A stretch of DNA of 64,000 nt, taken from positions 53,022,904 to 53,086,903 of the forward strand of contig CM037783.1 in NCBI GenBank assembly GCA_021229015.1, read 5' to 3'. The stretch comes from Solen grandis. Its lineage: Eukaryota > Mollusca > Bivalvia > Adapedonta > Solenidae. Position 1 is the first letter of the stretch, and the number at the start of each line of letters is the position of its first letter. The position numbers were made by a program, and so were the translations under genes. This document shows positions 11,563 to 22,859 of the stretch, piece by piece. The notes beneath the pieces were generated by a model. The model saw only the letters and a list, made by a program, of their open reading frames with translations, was not told the origin of the DNA and searched no databases.

Positions 11563-11700
11563 ACAGAAGTTACCTATGTTCTATAATTAGATGCAGCTCT
11601 GCTAGCTGGCTTGCAACAGGTCAATGTACAGTGTATGTGTAACTATGAGAGCAATGTGTCAACACTGGTCTGAATGACCTGTGTAAAAGCGCTCAAAGAA
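11563..11700 (+). repeat. Partial, diverged copy of the terminal module (start portion)
   Basis: Similar to about 4555-4670: it shares ACCTATGTTCTATAATTAG, the CTCTGCTAGCT block and a later AACAGGTCA...TGTATGTGTAA block. It lacks the hairpin-CTAG end found at 5006-5009, so it is a truncated fragment. It is followed by a short GA-rich simple repeat at about 11711-11735. Confidence 0.6.
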
Positions 11701-12214
11701 TCATGGGTAAGAGAGAGAGAGGGAGAGAGAGGGGATGAATTGTGTCTTTATTCTACATGTATTATTATTCCTCCCACACACTCACTATTGAATTGGATAG
11801 CAAAACAACTAAGTACATGACTGTACAAACATCCACCTTTTAAACAAGTTTTAGCTTACCAAAAGTTCCTTCTAGTGCATTACTGAACTTTGAGGCATAG
11901 AGTGAAAGCTGATATATGTTTAACCAAATGGCTTGTTACGTTACCAAAATTTTTGATAACAAATAAATTGTAAATCATTTATACTACTGAAAACTATTGT
12001 TCTTATAATAATAAGCAGGATTCCCAACTGTCTCACCTGATTTTTAACTGTTTAGTATAAAAAGTGGGACACTTTGGAAGACATTTTTGAGCGCACAGTG
12101 ATGATCAACATTAATCAAATCGTTCAATGTGCCACACTTAGATCATATTGGCTCATTGCCAATATATGGATGCTTAAAGGCATCTCAAAACCCTTATATA
12201 AGTGACCCCCACCC

Positions 12215-12330
12215 CCCATTTATTCAATTCAATTCAATAGTTTATTTCCAAGATTTACATAGTAAATAACATTGGACAAAGCATATAGTAACAAAATATA
12301 TTGGTTATGGCGGTTGTTTTCAATTAATTA
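12215..12330 (-). mobile_element. LINE 3' end fragment in reverse orientation
   Basis: The plus strand reads ATTCAATTCAATTCAATAG followed by TTTATTTCC. On the minus strand this is an AATAAA-type signal followed by a (TTGAA)n tail, the form of many non-LTR retrotransposon 3' ends. It abuts the plus-strand reverse transcriptase remnant head to head. The upstream limit is uncertain. Confidence 0.45.
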
Positions 12331-12447
12331 TGGTATTGAGTATAATAATATATATCATCAAGCAAAAATTCACCCACCCGCCGTTGTGTGGGCATCTGTT
12401 TTTGATTAGGCAGGCTGCCACAGTCTGTCACAGGTATTGTTCAAGAG

Positions 12448-13923
12448 TGCATATGTTTGCCTTCATTGATTTTTCTAAAGCTTTTGATTATGTCGTCAGG
12501 GAAAATTTGTGGAGCAAACTTATTAAATTGGGAATAAGAGGAAAAATACTTAATATTATTCGTTCAATATATGCTTCTGTTAAATCTAGAGTTAAGTACT
12601 GCAGTCAATTAAGTAATGATTTTGACTGCCTTCTCGGTGTAAGACAAGGGGAGTGTTTATCGCCATTTTTATTTTCCATGTTCTTAAATGATTTAGAGGA
12701 AGTTTTTATGGACAAGGGTTTAGAAGGTATAGATGTTAACATGTTTAAGATTTTCATTATATTGTATGCAGATGATATCGTTATATTTGCCAATAGTAGT
12801 GATGAATTACAATCTAGTTTAATTGCTTTGGAAAATTATTGTAAATGTTGGAAACTTAGGGAGAATTCCAAACAATTTGAAATTTTATTATGATAACAAG
12901 GCTATGGATATTGTCAATAAGTTCTCGTATCTAGGAGTAGTATTTACAACTGGGGGGTCTTTTTCTGAAGCTCAAAAAACCTTATCTGGTCAAGGTCTTA
13001 AAGGAATATTTCTGATGAATAAATTACTTTATAAATTCACCGACATAACAGTGCGTCATAGATTAGAATTATTTGATAAACTAATAGCACCAATTTTGAA
13101 TTACGGTTGTCAGGTATGGGGTTTTGTTCATGGTAAAGCTATAGAGAGGGTTCATTTGCATTTTTGTAAGAGGTTATTGGGTGTAAAATTATCCACACAG
13201 AATGATTTTATCTATGGAGAATTGGGAAGAATTGATTTCAAAACAATAAGGTATTTTAATATAATTAAATATTGGCTTAAGATTTTGAATTGTAAAGACA
13301 AAAAGTATATCAAAAATATTTATTTGATGCTAAAATCAGAAAGTGAATTTCACCCTGGAAAAATAAATTGGTGTTCGTTGTTAAGGGATCTGCTTTGTTC
13401 ACTTGGTTTATATGAGGCGTGGTTTTTTCAATATGTTGGTAATGAAGAATTGTTTTTATCTCTTGTTAAACAGAGACTTAAAGATCATTTTATTCAGGGA
13501 TGGAGGGGGAGATTAAACGATTCAAGTAGGGCGAACTTTTACAGACATATTTATGATTTCAAATTTCAAGCGTACTTAGATATTGTTGGCATTGCTAAAT
13601 TTAGATGTAGTTTATCAAGATTGAGAGTATCTTCTCACAGGCTTAATATTGAAAGTGGAAGATGGGCTAGTAATATGCATATCCCTATTAATGAAAGAAA
13701 GTGTTTAATGTGCAACAAAATAGAAGATGAGTATCATTTTATATTTGAATGTGTCTTATATAACGATATTCGTAAAAGATATATACCTTTATTTTACTTA
13801 AAGCGTCCGAGTATGTTAAAATTAATAGAGCTGTTCAAAAATGAAAATGATAAAATAGTAAGGAACCTTAGTATATTTATATTCAATGCTTTTAAAATAC
13901 GAAATAGTATAAATTACATATAA
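12448..13923 (+). pseudogene. Non-LTR retrotransposon reverse transcriptase, 5'-truncated and frameshifted
   Basis: Reading in two frames (12330-12893, then 12823-13923), the product shows reverse-transcriptase signatures in order: FIDFSKAFD (palm), GVRQGECLSPFLFS, and LYADDIVIFA with the catalytic YADD. A long C-terminal region follows with a C-x2-C-x7-H-x4-C zinc-knuckle-like motif (CLMCNKIEDEYHFIFEC). The frame changes at about 12850-12890. Endonuclease and early RT motifs are absent, so the copy is truncated at its 5' end near 12448. The final stop at 13921-13923 looks like the natural C-terminus. The clade is not assigned. The copy is dead; RT homology is very likely. Confidence 0.9.
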
Positions 13924-14470
13924 ATTTTTAGCATTAATTGTATACTGAACTTTAGGTCTCATCTTTTCTTTTTGGATATTTACATATTCTCAGGTGAAAA
14001 TGTAACAGTATAAGTATATTTCAGAGGTGTGTGTGTGTGTGCATTTATATCGAGCAAAGACATAAATCCAAACGCTTCCCTAAATTTTCGTTTCGTTAGG
14101 GCAGCTATTAGGATCTACATTTATATATGTTTGTGTTAACGTATGTGTATATGTTTATATTTACCCATAAAATTACTCGTACGTTTCTCTAGCATTTCGT
14201 TAGGGTAACAAACAAGAGTGGAAGAATTTTCTTCTTTGCTTTAGTATATGTATGAGCGTATGAACATCTATTTGTGTGTGTGTGTGGGGGGGGGGGGGGG
14301 TATTATGAGTATGATGAGAATGTAGCATATGTGTGTTTATTTTCATATGTGTGTAAATGTATATAAAATTTTATACATGTTGTATTCACATTACCTGCCA
14401 TCATGTAAAATTGCCACATGGGTCTATGGCCTTCTGGAATTTAAAAATAAAAAACTTGAAACTTGAAACT
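13924..14470 (+). mobile_element. 3' UTR and tail of the LINE remnant
   Basis: This AT-rich sequence follows the RT stop and ends with AATAAAAAACTTGAAACTTG, a polyadenylation-like signal plus a short CTTGAAA repeat tail. It holds a short (GT)n run near 14023-14042 and a poly-G run (about 14285-14300), which probably expanded after insertion. Confidence 0.6.
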
Positions 14471-15143
14471 ATGTTGCTACATGGGGTTGTATGTAGTCAT
14501 TCACAGTTTGTAAAAAAGTTGTGAACATACCAAATACCAGAAATGATCCTAAAAGTTCTCTATTATTCTTTTTTTTTTTATTCGAGCAAATATAAATCTT
14601 CCTTTTCTTTCTTTCTTTCTCTGTTGATTTATTTTGTCTACTTTATTTTGTTCTTTCTTTCTTTCATTTTTTCATTTATTTTGTTCTTTCTTTCTTATTT
14701 TATTTAAGTTGTAAAATTATCATAAAAAGGGACATTAATTTTTTAAATAAGTTATGTATCACTCATTACTTTCATTCTCTCATTTCTTCCCTCAACACAT
14801 GTTTATATGTCGGAAATCAACACAAATTTTATTACTTGTTTATTCAATAAGAGAAATTCTGTTGAATAAAATGTAACAAAATGTCTCTAGCAAAAGCAAA
14901 TAAAAAACAAAAAGATCTTGCATTGTCAGAATTATGTCCTTCAGGCTCATTTTAATTACTACAAAAATGCGTATCTCTATATTTTCAATATCAAAACTTT
15001 AATTCTGAAATAAATGCCGTATGATCCTATAATCATGCAGTTACAAAATTGACTCCAAGTAATAAATGTAATAAAGAATAATTATGTAAGGGATCATAAA
15101 CTAAACAACCCACATATTATCACTATCATTCATTATATGTTTG
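14471..15143. other. Non-coding, T/C-rich low-complexity sequence
   Basis: Contains TTTCTTTC-type runs at about 14570-14700. No ORF, exon or RNA gene is recognised. Confidence 0.7.
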
Positions 15144-15390
15144 GGGCCTCCGTGGCCGAGAGGGTTAAGTCGCTGACTTTAACACTCACTCTGCCCCTCA
15201 CCGCGTGGGTTTGAATCCCGGCAGGGTCATTCGGATTTTCATGTGAGGAAGCCTTCCAGCTGGCTTGCGGTAGGTCGGTGGTTCTACCCGGATGTCTCCG
15301 TGCATTCGTGTCCTTCCTCCACCTGTAATTAGCTGGACGTCGCTATATGACTGAAATACTGTCGAAGCGACGGTAAACTCAAATAGTCAA
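15144..15390 (+). mobile_element. tRNA-derived SINE, full length, with target site duplication
   Basis: The head starts GGGGCCTCCGTGGCCGAG. It contains an A-box-like TGGCCGAGAGGGTTAAG and a B-box-like GGGTTTGAATCCCGG, the internal RNA polymerase III promoter inherited from a tRNA. The body carries GCTGGCTTGCGGTAGGTCGG, the block TGTAATTAGCTGGACGTCGC, and the tail ACGGTAAACTCAAATAGTCA. The 13-base flank TCATTATATGTTT occurs on both sides (15130-15142 and about 15392-15404), which is direct evidence of retroposition. Other copies or fragments lie at 22243-22494, 51489-51744, 50486-50590, 63652-63770 and 36160-36226. It is not a functional tRNA gene. Confidence 0.92.
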
Positions 15391-15410
15391 GTCATTATAT
15401 GTTTATTGCT

Positions 15411-15735
15411 TTGTGTAAAACTAGCCTACTATCTCACTTCCATTGTAGCAGATAATTTAGTTATGCATCAACCCATCAGAGGTTTTACCGTAACATATAG
15501 GTACTATATTGGCTAAAGACTCCCTGCAGTGATGACCAGCAATTAGCAGGTCTGATCACAGCAGATGGGGGCCTGGCTCAGTGGGACATCACATTCCTTT
15601 CGAGATGCCTTTAAGTTTTGGTCACATATAAAGCATTTTGCATTTTGTTGTTTTTCTGGTATTTTAACTTGGCTGATCAGGTTTGAAACTGTTGATCATC
15701 ACGAAAACCGTTGCATTTGCAGTATGCAAATCTAG
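15411..15735 (+). repeat. Third copy of the hairpin-CTAG terminal module, truncated
   Basis: Matches the terminal module at about 4657-5009 and its inverted form at 607-1000, with an internal deletion. It ends in the same hairpin ATTTGCAGTATGCAAAT, then CTAG (15732-15735) followed by T. This third insertion, away from the array, shows the module end is a mobile-element terminus and not only a satellite junction. Confidence 0.85.
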
Positions 15736-15736
15736 T

Positions 15737-18700
15737 TTTACTTTGTTTTACACTCTCGTATCTGCAATTATTAAGCAATTATCATTTTAACTTATACACA
15801 ATGATAATGGCAATAATATCTCAGTTGAGTTTGATAATGTCTGATACTGGACTGAAAGATCTACATTTTAGCCCCTTGAAATATCAAAACATAACACAGA
15901 TTTGCCGTTTTTACACTTTATTTCTTAAGCAGTATTGGCAATGGAGGCAATGTTTCTCAGGTGAGGGACTTCAGGAACATCTTGATCCTCTTGTTGTTAT
16001 TTAGGGGTATCAGGTTTAGTACTCTGGTGCCAGTGCACCACAACTTAATTTGTTAAACCTAAATACCCAAATCTTACTCCGATAGCAGCTTCACAGCAAT
16101 ATTTGGCGTAAGATTCAAAATACATGTAGTTAAATGAGACTATGCTTTGTCACTTCTTATTTCTGTGGTCATGTTTCCTTGGGAATTAGGCCATTTATTC
16201 ATATAATGATATGTGTGATAGAACAATACACATTTATGGGAAGCTGATTTTGATTGGGGATAGGGTTGGTGTCAGCTCCCGGTGACAAAAATGTGTATTG
16301 AATATTGTATACGCTATATTCAAAATGGTGTAATTTCTAGTGTACCACTTATTTAGAAAACACACCACATGCATCTCAAAAACAGAAGAAAAAAACAACA
16401 AAAACACGAAAAATATAATAAACTATTATTATTTGAAATCAATAAATCTGTCAGCATTTAAATTAAGCATATTGTTTTATACTCATGAACAAATGTAAAA
16501 TTTCAAATACAGCAACCTCAAATTTACAGATTTACAGAAAATTTGCTTTTACAGTTATGGCCTGTCATTTGCTATTTAACATGCTCATACAGTCAAACTG
16601 TCTTAATCTGCAAGTCAAGGAACCGCTAAATACAGGTGACGGCTAATACAGCTTCAACTGAATATAGTAAATAGTAATAGTTGTGTGTGTGTGTGGGGGG
16701 GGGTTCTCTAGGTCAGCGGTGTTTTTTGATACTTCATGGTACTGTACATGTACTTTAAGTCATTGGTATAGATGGACAACCGTTAGTTTGGAGCACGTTT
16801 GGCAGTTATGTCTGCAGCCTAATATATTGCTGTTCGGCTTGCTTATTTTGGTGAAAGGAATATAATCACAGGGCAATCACTCTATCATAATTGTAGACAA
16901 TCAAGGTATATTTTACTAATCCTATCGGGATAACAAGGTAGTATATAAATTGCTCTCAACGACAGGAATAGCTAAACCAAATTATATAGATTGATATGTT
17001 TACAAACTCATAAGATATAAAAAAATAAACTTGAATGTCAATCAGCATTTGTAATTAAAACATGCACATCGAAATGAGTGATCTATACAGTGAAATTGCG
17101 ATGAATCGAGGAGATATGATACAAATATCGTGCTTATCCAAGGTTATTTCCAGGTCCCGGCGGGGACTTCATTCAAAAATAAAGAAAGAAGAAAATGTTC
17201 CCAGTTTTCCAAGACTCTCGATTTCCCGAGCATTTCATTTTTTCATCAGTCCTCGGATAATCGCAAGTTCAGTATAGTTTTAACTATCTATCACAGTCGT
17301 CAAATGATCAGGGCATCAGTCCCTATAAGCGTGAATTTGTGGATTCATTTATAGACAATGATTTACTTATGTTGTTAAAGATGGTAGTTTTAAAGCTCTC
17401 TTTCTGGCGTAGTTGGCCTGGTTTCAGAATAATGTGACTGGATACTTAATGTGAATGCGAATAAGGAAATGCGAGATTACAACAGGATAAGGATCCACAT
17501 TGAATTTATTTCCTTGCATACATACGTTCAAGTATCAGGCACGGATCCAGAAATTTTCCGCTGTGGGGTGGGCGCAAAATCCGAATGTGATGTGTATGTT
17601 GGAGGTGCATTCTGAAGACTATCTGCGGATAAAAGTGAATAAAAGTTTTCTTTCTTCTTTTTTCCCCTAATTTTTAATACAATGTATATTTTTTTTTTAG
17701 TTTGAAGGCCATTGATCTAGGTCCCACTGGGGGAAGGTCATCGACGATGTGGAAATACAAAAAAATTCTCCCGATGGGTCCCGATGTTTGAGCCAAAAAG
17801 ACGAGGCAGTCCCATGACAAAATGGCACTGATTAGGCTTCCGGAATAGTCCGTTCACTCACGTTTCGGCTATGGTCACAAATCTTCTTCGAATGTCCCCC
17901 GAATAATGGCCTTGAAATATCTGATACTCGGCGAAAGTGTCCTGGAGATTCACCGAATTTGAAACATCATCGGGGGAATATCCCCGTAGACTAAGGGGTG
18001 AGTATTTGCGATTGGCGAAGATTATGGAGATTGTGAAAATTAATTGTGGAATTAGAATTTGGCGAACATTCGGGTATTCAAGCCTTGACTATCTAATTGT
18101 CGATCTGGAAGCAGTCTTCACACAGTTCACCTTAGTTGTTTATTTAGCGGCTAATTTTATGCTTCTCTATTTCTAGGCTATTTCTTAAACTGCATATGTT
18201 TAGAATAGGTTGTTGTTTTTTTTTTTTTGGGGGGGGGGGGGCTATTTTTAGATCGCTCGGCAGACGACATGTAAGTCTGGTGGTATCTCTCGGCAAAATG
18301 TCTATAAATCAGTGAACGTGTCATTCAGTTTGCATACGCATCACCCTGACTACATGCTTATCACATAGTCATGGGTGACTGCTGATTCGGATTATCTAAG
18401 CATTAACAGCAGGGAGCCATAAGACAATAGGAGTATGGTTATATTTATTTAATATATCGCTCTCTCTCGTTTGTTTGTTTGTTTGTTGGATTTTACGTCC
18501 CACCGACAGTATTTCAGTCATTTGGAGACGATGTCTACTTGAGACAGATATAGTATCAATTCATGCAAGTCGGATGGATTTATAACTTGTAACGTTAGCT
18601 ACTTGACCAAATGGAGCACGTGTATGCATTTGTGAATTGAATCAACTATTGGATAAATGGATGATGTTCTATGTTCAAGAGTAAGTCATTTAAAATCCAT

Positions 18701-18762
18701 CAGTCCATATTTTTTGTTGCTTCACTATATTCCGTTTCCTTTTAGCCATTTCTATACTAATC

Positions 18763-18798
<36 letters not shown>

Positions 18799-18916
18799 TC
18801 AATCATCTGTATATATTTTTATTTTTAGATTTTGTATGAACCATATATTTATACATAATAATTCCATGACTGAGGTAATACAAATGCTCCAATTCCCCCC
18901 TCTGACCACTTCCTGA
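15737..18916. other. Intergenic sequence upstream of the TLR gene
   Basis: No convincing coding exon. It holds short (GT)n plus poly-G tracts at 16683-16703 and 18212-18241, a (TTTA)n microsatellite at about 18763-18800, a GGATCCAG-containing repeat scrap near 17540 also seen near 37375, and a SINE tail scrap near 18490-18530. ORFs of 60-97 codons here show no recognisable domains. Confidence 0.65.
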
Positions 18917-18955
18917 TATAAAACATACGAAATGTTTCTTCTTTAATCTTCAGTC
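18917..18955 (+). promoter_or_regulatory. Candidate core promoter of the TLR gene (TATA plus Inr)
   Basis: TATAAAA at 18917-18923 is followed by TCAGTCC at 18950-18956, which fits the initiator consensus TCAGTY. The spacing of about 30 bases is normal for a TATA/Inr pair. Initiation there would give a 5' UTR of about 100 bases without an intron. It is placed by motif only. Confidence 0.45.
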
Positions 18956-19001
18956 CAGTGCGACCGGCCGAAAATCAAACAGAGAAAGTTTAAAAACGGA
19001 C

Positions 19002-19053
19002 ATGTTATTGGGAGTCATATAAAACAATGTTGAAATATATTTTCCACGAATGA
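19002..19053 (+). promoter_or_regulatory. Two short upstream ORFs in the TLR leader
   Basis: uORF1 starts at 19002 and stops at TAA 19020-19022 (six codons). uORF2 starts at 19027 and its TGA stop (19051-19053) overlaps the presumed TLR start ATG (19050-19052) as ATGA. Such an overlap can tie main-ORF translation to reinitiation. An in-frame second ATG at 19059 is an alternative TLR start. The existence of the uORFs is seen; any regulatory effect is inference. Confidence 0.5.
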
Positions 19054-21200
19054 GAACAATGAAGACAAATAACTTCTCACTTTGTATTGCATTGCTACTG
19101 CTATCATACATGTGCTGGAAGTGTCTTGGACAAGAACGTTTGTCTCGTACGGACATCTGTACAGGTACCTCGTTTGCATGTGGAGATGATCACTGTTGCT
19201 GTAGAAGAACTTCCAAAAGAGGCGGCGGAATTGCAATGTGTATCGGATTTGGAAAACAACTTCAGTATATACCGTCCTTGCCAAAATTTATAAATTATAT
19301 AATATTCAACCAGAACTTTCTTCCTTACATATCTGAAGATGTTTTGTCCAATATATCTTCACATGCTATTAATACATTATCATTAGCAGACAACCATATT
19401 TCATCTCTGTCACCTCATGCATTTGCAACCTTAATTGGATTATCAAAGTTGACTTTAGGTGATAATCCCGCTATAAATCAAAATCAGCTTCAACATGCGC
19501 TTGGAAGCTGCAAATCTTTAAGAACCCTGAATCTTGAGGACATAAGTTTGAAGACCATTAATGACAATATGTTTGATACAATGAAAAATCCACGTCTCAA
19601 TCATGTTATTATTAACAGAAACCCCTTACGCACTCTAAAGTCAAGTGACTTTCAGTATCTGCCTAACTTGAGAAAACTAAGTGCTTCGAAATGTATTTTG
19701 TCGCAGATGTATGTCAAAATAGGACTTGGTCAGTTAGATGAGATCAATTTGGAAGAAAACTCGTTTCAAAACCAACCTGATTTCTGTAGCACCAATTCGC
19801 CAGAGTATGCAATGAGGAAACTCAAAAAAGTAAATCTTAGAAAAAATGGTATCAGCTACCTAAATTCAAAGATATGGAGTTGTTTATTGCACCTGAAGAA
19901 TTTGAATCTAGGCGGAAATAAATTAGTCACTATACAGAAAAATTCATTCGCGATATTTCCGTGTCTACGCTACCTTGCTCTAAATGAAATGAGGACGATA
20001 AAGATTATGGATGGTTGGGCTTTCAATAATTCAAATCTACAAACACTTAATTTCAGATCTAACAAATTTGTATTTCATAATTATGACATTTTTCAGGGTT
20101 TAACTAATCTGAGATCAATTGACATTTCTGATAATGACTTATACTTGGTGCCCATTGTTCGATTGTTTTCTCCGATGGAAAATCTTGAAAAGATTGTAAT
20201 TCAAAAAAATGGTGTCCATCAGTTATCCGATAATTTCCTTCGCATATTTCCAAATTTGTCAGAGTTATCTGCCTCTTTTAATCTCATAGAAAACATCCAT
20301 AATTCTTTTAAATCAGTCAGGAGAATTTCAAAACTCGAACTTGGTTCAAATAGAATTTCAAACATCAAACGCGAGGATTTACCAGAAAACCTATTAAAAA
20401 CACTGGAGTATCTGGACCTTGGCGAAAACAACTTTGACTGCACGTGTTCACTGCGTTGGTTTAGAAACTGGATTTCAGATATTGTAATACACAAAAAGAT
20501 TTTGCTAAGAGGCTGGCCACCTTTCTATTCGTGTGCAACACCACGCAGATACCCCTTAATCCAATTCAATCCTTCAGAAGAATCCTGCTCTACTCACAAC
20601 TACTTGTGGACTCTCGTACCAGTCATTATCGGCTCTTTCTTTGCCTTCGTGTTCATAAATATTGTCATTTACCGGAAAAGATGGTACCTAAGGTATTGGA
20701 TATACAAACTGAAGAAAAGGCGTCAAATAGACACCGAGAAGCGGCATTTGATTGAAGATGAGGATCTAATAAGATATGATGGATATGTTGTCTACCATGA
20801 CGAGGATAGTGAGTTTGTCCATAAAGATCTTATAGATATCATGGAAAAGCAGCACAATTTCAAATTACATGTTTGGCATCGAGATGCCGATCCGGGAATG
20901 AAACTGGAATTGATGTTTGATGGAATACATGCGAGCAGGAACGTTATATGCGTAGTCTCAAATAACTTCTTGTCAGATAACTATTGCTTGTTTCAGTTAA
21001 AAGTGGCTTTAGATCGACAAGTAGAAACAGAAAAGGAGTTTTTATTTCTTATCCTCCTATGTGATATAGATTTCAAGTCCCTGAGTAAGTACTGGTGTGC
21101 AATGCTCACTAGACTACCCACAGCTGTGTGGTGTCAAGAGGAGGAGGACGTGAAACGGAACCTGTTTGAACAAAAGATATTGGATTTTTTCGAAGACTGA
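19050..21200 (+). CDS. Toll-like receptor (LRR - LRRCT - TM - TIR), single exon
   Basis: This 716-residue type I membrane receptor would sense ligands with its extracellular leucine-rich repeats and signal through a cytoplasmic TIR domain to MyD88-type adaptors. Seen in order: a signal peptide (about 1-27, hydrophobic core CIALLLLSY); a cysteine-rich N-terminal cap (C37-C64); about a dozen degenerate LRRs (about 75-455); one C-terminal LRR cap with C464, C466, C495 and C513; a transmembrane helix (about 519-541) followed by a basic stop-transfer stretch; and a TIR domain (about 575-716). TIR box 1 is YDGYVVYHD, close to the usual [FY]DAF[IV]SY. Box 2 has RDADPG (611-616), including the loop proline. 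The single LRRCT next to the membrane is the single-cysteine-cluster layout common in expanded molluscan TLRs. The frame is intact and intronless. The ATG at 19050 is used; 19059 is possible. Confidence 0.95.
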   Translation: MRTMKTNNFSLCIALLLLSYMCWKCLGQERLSRTDICTGTSFACGDDHCCCRRTSKRGGGIAMCIGFGKQLQYIPSLPKFINYIIFNQNFLPYISEDVLSNISSHAINTLSLADNHISSLSPHAFATLIGLSKLTLGDNPAINQNQLQHALGSCKSLRTLNLEDISLKTINDNMFDTMKNPRLNHVIINRNPLRTLKSSDFQYLPNLRKLSASKCILSQMYVKIGLGQLDEINLEENSFQNQPDFCSTNSPEYAMRKLKKVNLRKNGISYLNSKIWSCLLHLKNLNLGGNKLVTIQKNSFAIFPCLRYLALNEMRTIKIMDGWAFNNSNLQTLNFRSNKFVFHNYDIFQGLTNLRSIDISDNDLYLVPIVRLFSPMENLEKIVIQKNGVHQLSDNFLRIFPNLSELSASFNLIENIHNSFKSVRRISKLELGSNRISNIKREDLPENLLKTLEYLDLGENNFDCTCSLRWFRNWISDIVIHKKILLRGWPPFYSCATPRRYPLIQFNPSEESCSTHNYLWTLVPVIIGSFFAFVFINIVIYRKRWYLRYWIYKLKKRRQIDTEKRHLIEDEDLIRYDGYVVYHDEDSEFVHKDLIDIMEKQHNFKLHVWHRDADPGMKLELMFDGIHASRNVICVVSNNFLSDNYCLFQLKVALDRQVETEKEFLFLILLCDIDFKSLSKYWCAMLTRLPTAVWCQEEEDVKRNLFEQKILDFFED

Positions 21201-21360
21201 TAATGACTTTGCTTGTATAATACTTTGATAAATGTATTAATGAAAATTAGACTGATGATTACTTGTGTAATGCATTGATAAATATATTAATGAAAGTAAG
21301 ACATATAATGACCTTACTTGTGTTTTCATTCATAGATAAATGTATTGATGAACATAAAAC
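21201..21360 (+). repeat. Three degenerate tandem copies (about 60 bp) at the TLR 3' end
   Basis: A motif of the form GATAAATGTATTAATGAA with a preceding ACTT[GT]...GTAAT block recurs three times directly after the stop codon, probably within the 3' UTR. The first good AATAAA downstream is at 21515-21520, just before the mariner insertion at 21595. Confidence 0.6.
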
Positions 21361-21701
21361 CTACCATACGTAATGTTCCCAAGAAAAGGTGGACGTTTAC
21401 GAAATAATTTGTAATTTTATCATGATTGCAGTTAAATTATAATTGTTGATAAGTACTGCTATTATAGGAATTACTTTAATAGGTCTGTCACATAGGGCAT
21501 ATTCTGTAATGATAAATAAACATGCTGGCGTAACGGTTAGGCATTTTTTTTATGTATTTCCAAAGGTAGCAAATAGAAGCAGGTTTATGGAATACGAGGG
21601 CAAGTCAATAAATAACCAGCCTAACCTATTTCGGGTTGAGATCTACCTCTTCTTTTTCAATATAATTTCCCTCCAGGGATATGCACTTGGACCAACGATG
21701 T

Positions 21702-22859
21702 TCAAGTGCCATCAGCCCTTTCAGGGTCCTTTCCATGGAACCACTCCTCAACTGCCGCCACGACTTCTTCGTCAGACCGGAAATGACGTCCACGTACATC
21801 CTTTTTCAAATTTGGAAAAAGGAAGAAGTCGCTAGGAGCCAGGTCTGGTGAGTAGGAAGGGAGCGATATTAATTCATACCCATTTCGCTCCACAGCATCT
21901 ATTGCAACTTTACAAGTGTGGACTTTTGCATTGTCCTGTTGCAGCAAAACACCTTTGGAGAGTTTACCACGGCGTTTCTCGCGGATGGCGTTCCTCAGCT
22001 GGTCTAGCAAGTTTGCATAGTATGCTCCGGTACTTCTCTTGGGTAAAATGTCCAACAAACGCCCTTTGTGTCCCAGAATACTGTGGCCATCACTTTGCCA
22101 GCAGATGGTTGAGTCTTGAACTTCTTTGACCTTGGGGATCCCGGCCCTACGCACTGACGACTCTGGGCTTTATTTTCTGGTTCATAATTATGCACCCAAG
22201 TCTCATCCACAGTAACTGGACGCAAAAGAAATTCATCTTTTGTTGTTGTTGTATTGGGGTTTACCGTCGCTGCGATAGTATTTCAATCATATAGCGACGT
22301 CCAGCTAATTACAGGTGGAGGAAGACCCCGAGTACACAGAGGTACCCGGGTTAAACCACCGACCTACCGCAAGCCAGCTGGAAGGCTTCCTCACATGAAA
22401 AATCCGAAGTCCCTACCGGGATTCGAACCCACAGCGGTGAGGGGCTGAAAGATTTGTAGTCCACGACTGTAACCGCTCGGCCACGGCGGCCCCGAATTCA
22501 TCTTTTGACCTCAAACGCTTCAACAACGCACTGCATACTGATGCTCTCGTTGCCATTTGCTCATTGCTAAGGGATTTTGGGACCCAACGGGCTGTAAGCT
22601 TGCGCATCCCTAAACGATCATGCAAAATTGTTGAAACGGTACCATGTGAAATGCCTAATGCCTGTGCTATTTCCTCAACCTGACTTCGCCTATCTGAATA
22701 TACCAGATCTCTGACATTATTATACATTTCTTCGTCGGTGGCATTCAATATCTGACAAACAAATGACCGTATACATGTATAGTTTTGTACAAAGGTATAG
22801 TACATGTATTGAAACAATGCGTTAAAATCGTGGATGTTTCGGTTGATCGGAGATGTCAT
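21702..22859 (-). pseudogene. mariner transposase, disrupted by SINE insertion and a frameshift
   Basis: The N-terminal part (22859 down to about 22495) has a helix-turn-helix of the form SQVEEIAQALGISHGTVSTI, which binds the TIRs. After the SINE, the catalytic domain resumes with TVDETWVHNY (first Asp), then PSAGKVMATVFWD, QQDNAKVHT (second Asp) and SYSPDLAPSDFFLF. The spacing fits the DD34D triad of mariner. A frameshift lies near 22070-22100, where the frames of 22004-22225 and 21702-22154 overlap. All three catalytic acids survive, but no intact protein can be made. Confidence 0.92.
22243..22494 (-). mobile_element. tRNA-derived SINE nested in the mariner transposase
   Basis: Same family as 15144-15390, in reverse orientation. 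The head GGGGCCGCCGTGGCCGAGCG reads from 22494, the B-box near 22425, and the tail ends in a short ACAACAAC repeat. The 13-base target AATTCATCTTTTG is present on both sides (22230-22242 and 22495-22507). The insertion splits the transposase between its DNA-binding and catalytic halves, so the SINE was active after the mariner arrived. Confidence 0.93.

Noticed and set aside
15150..15235. Possible tRNA gene
   Set aside because: A- and B-box-like motifs are present but the unit is the head of a SINE with target duplications and several copies; it does not fold as a standard tRNA with matching acceptor ends.
17976..17990. GGGGAATATCCCC as an NF-kB site upstream of the TLR
   Set aside because: Spacing and central bases do not fit the GGGRNNYYCC consensus, and it lies more than 1 kb upstream.
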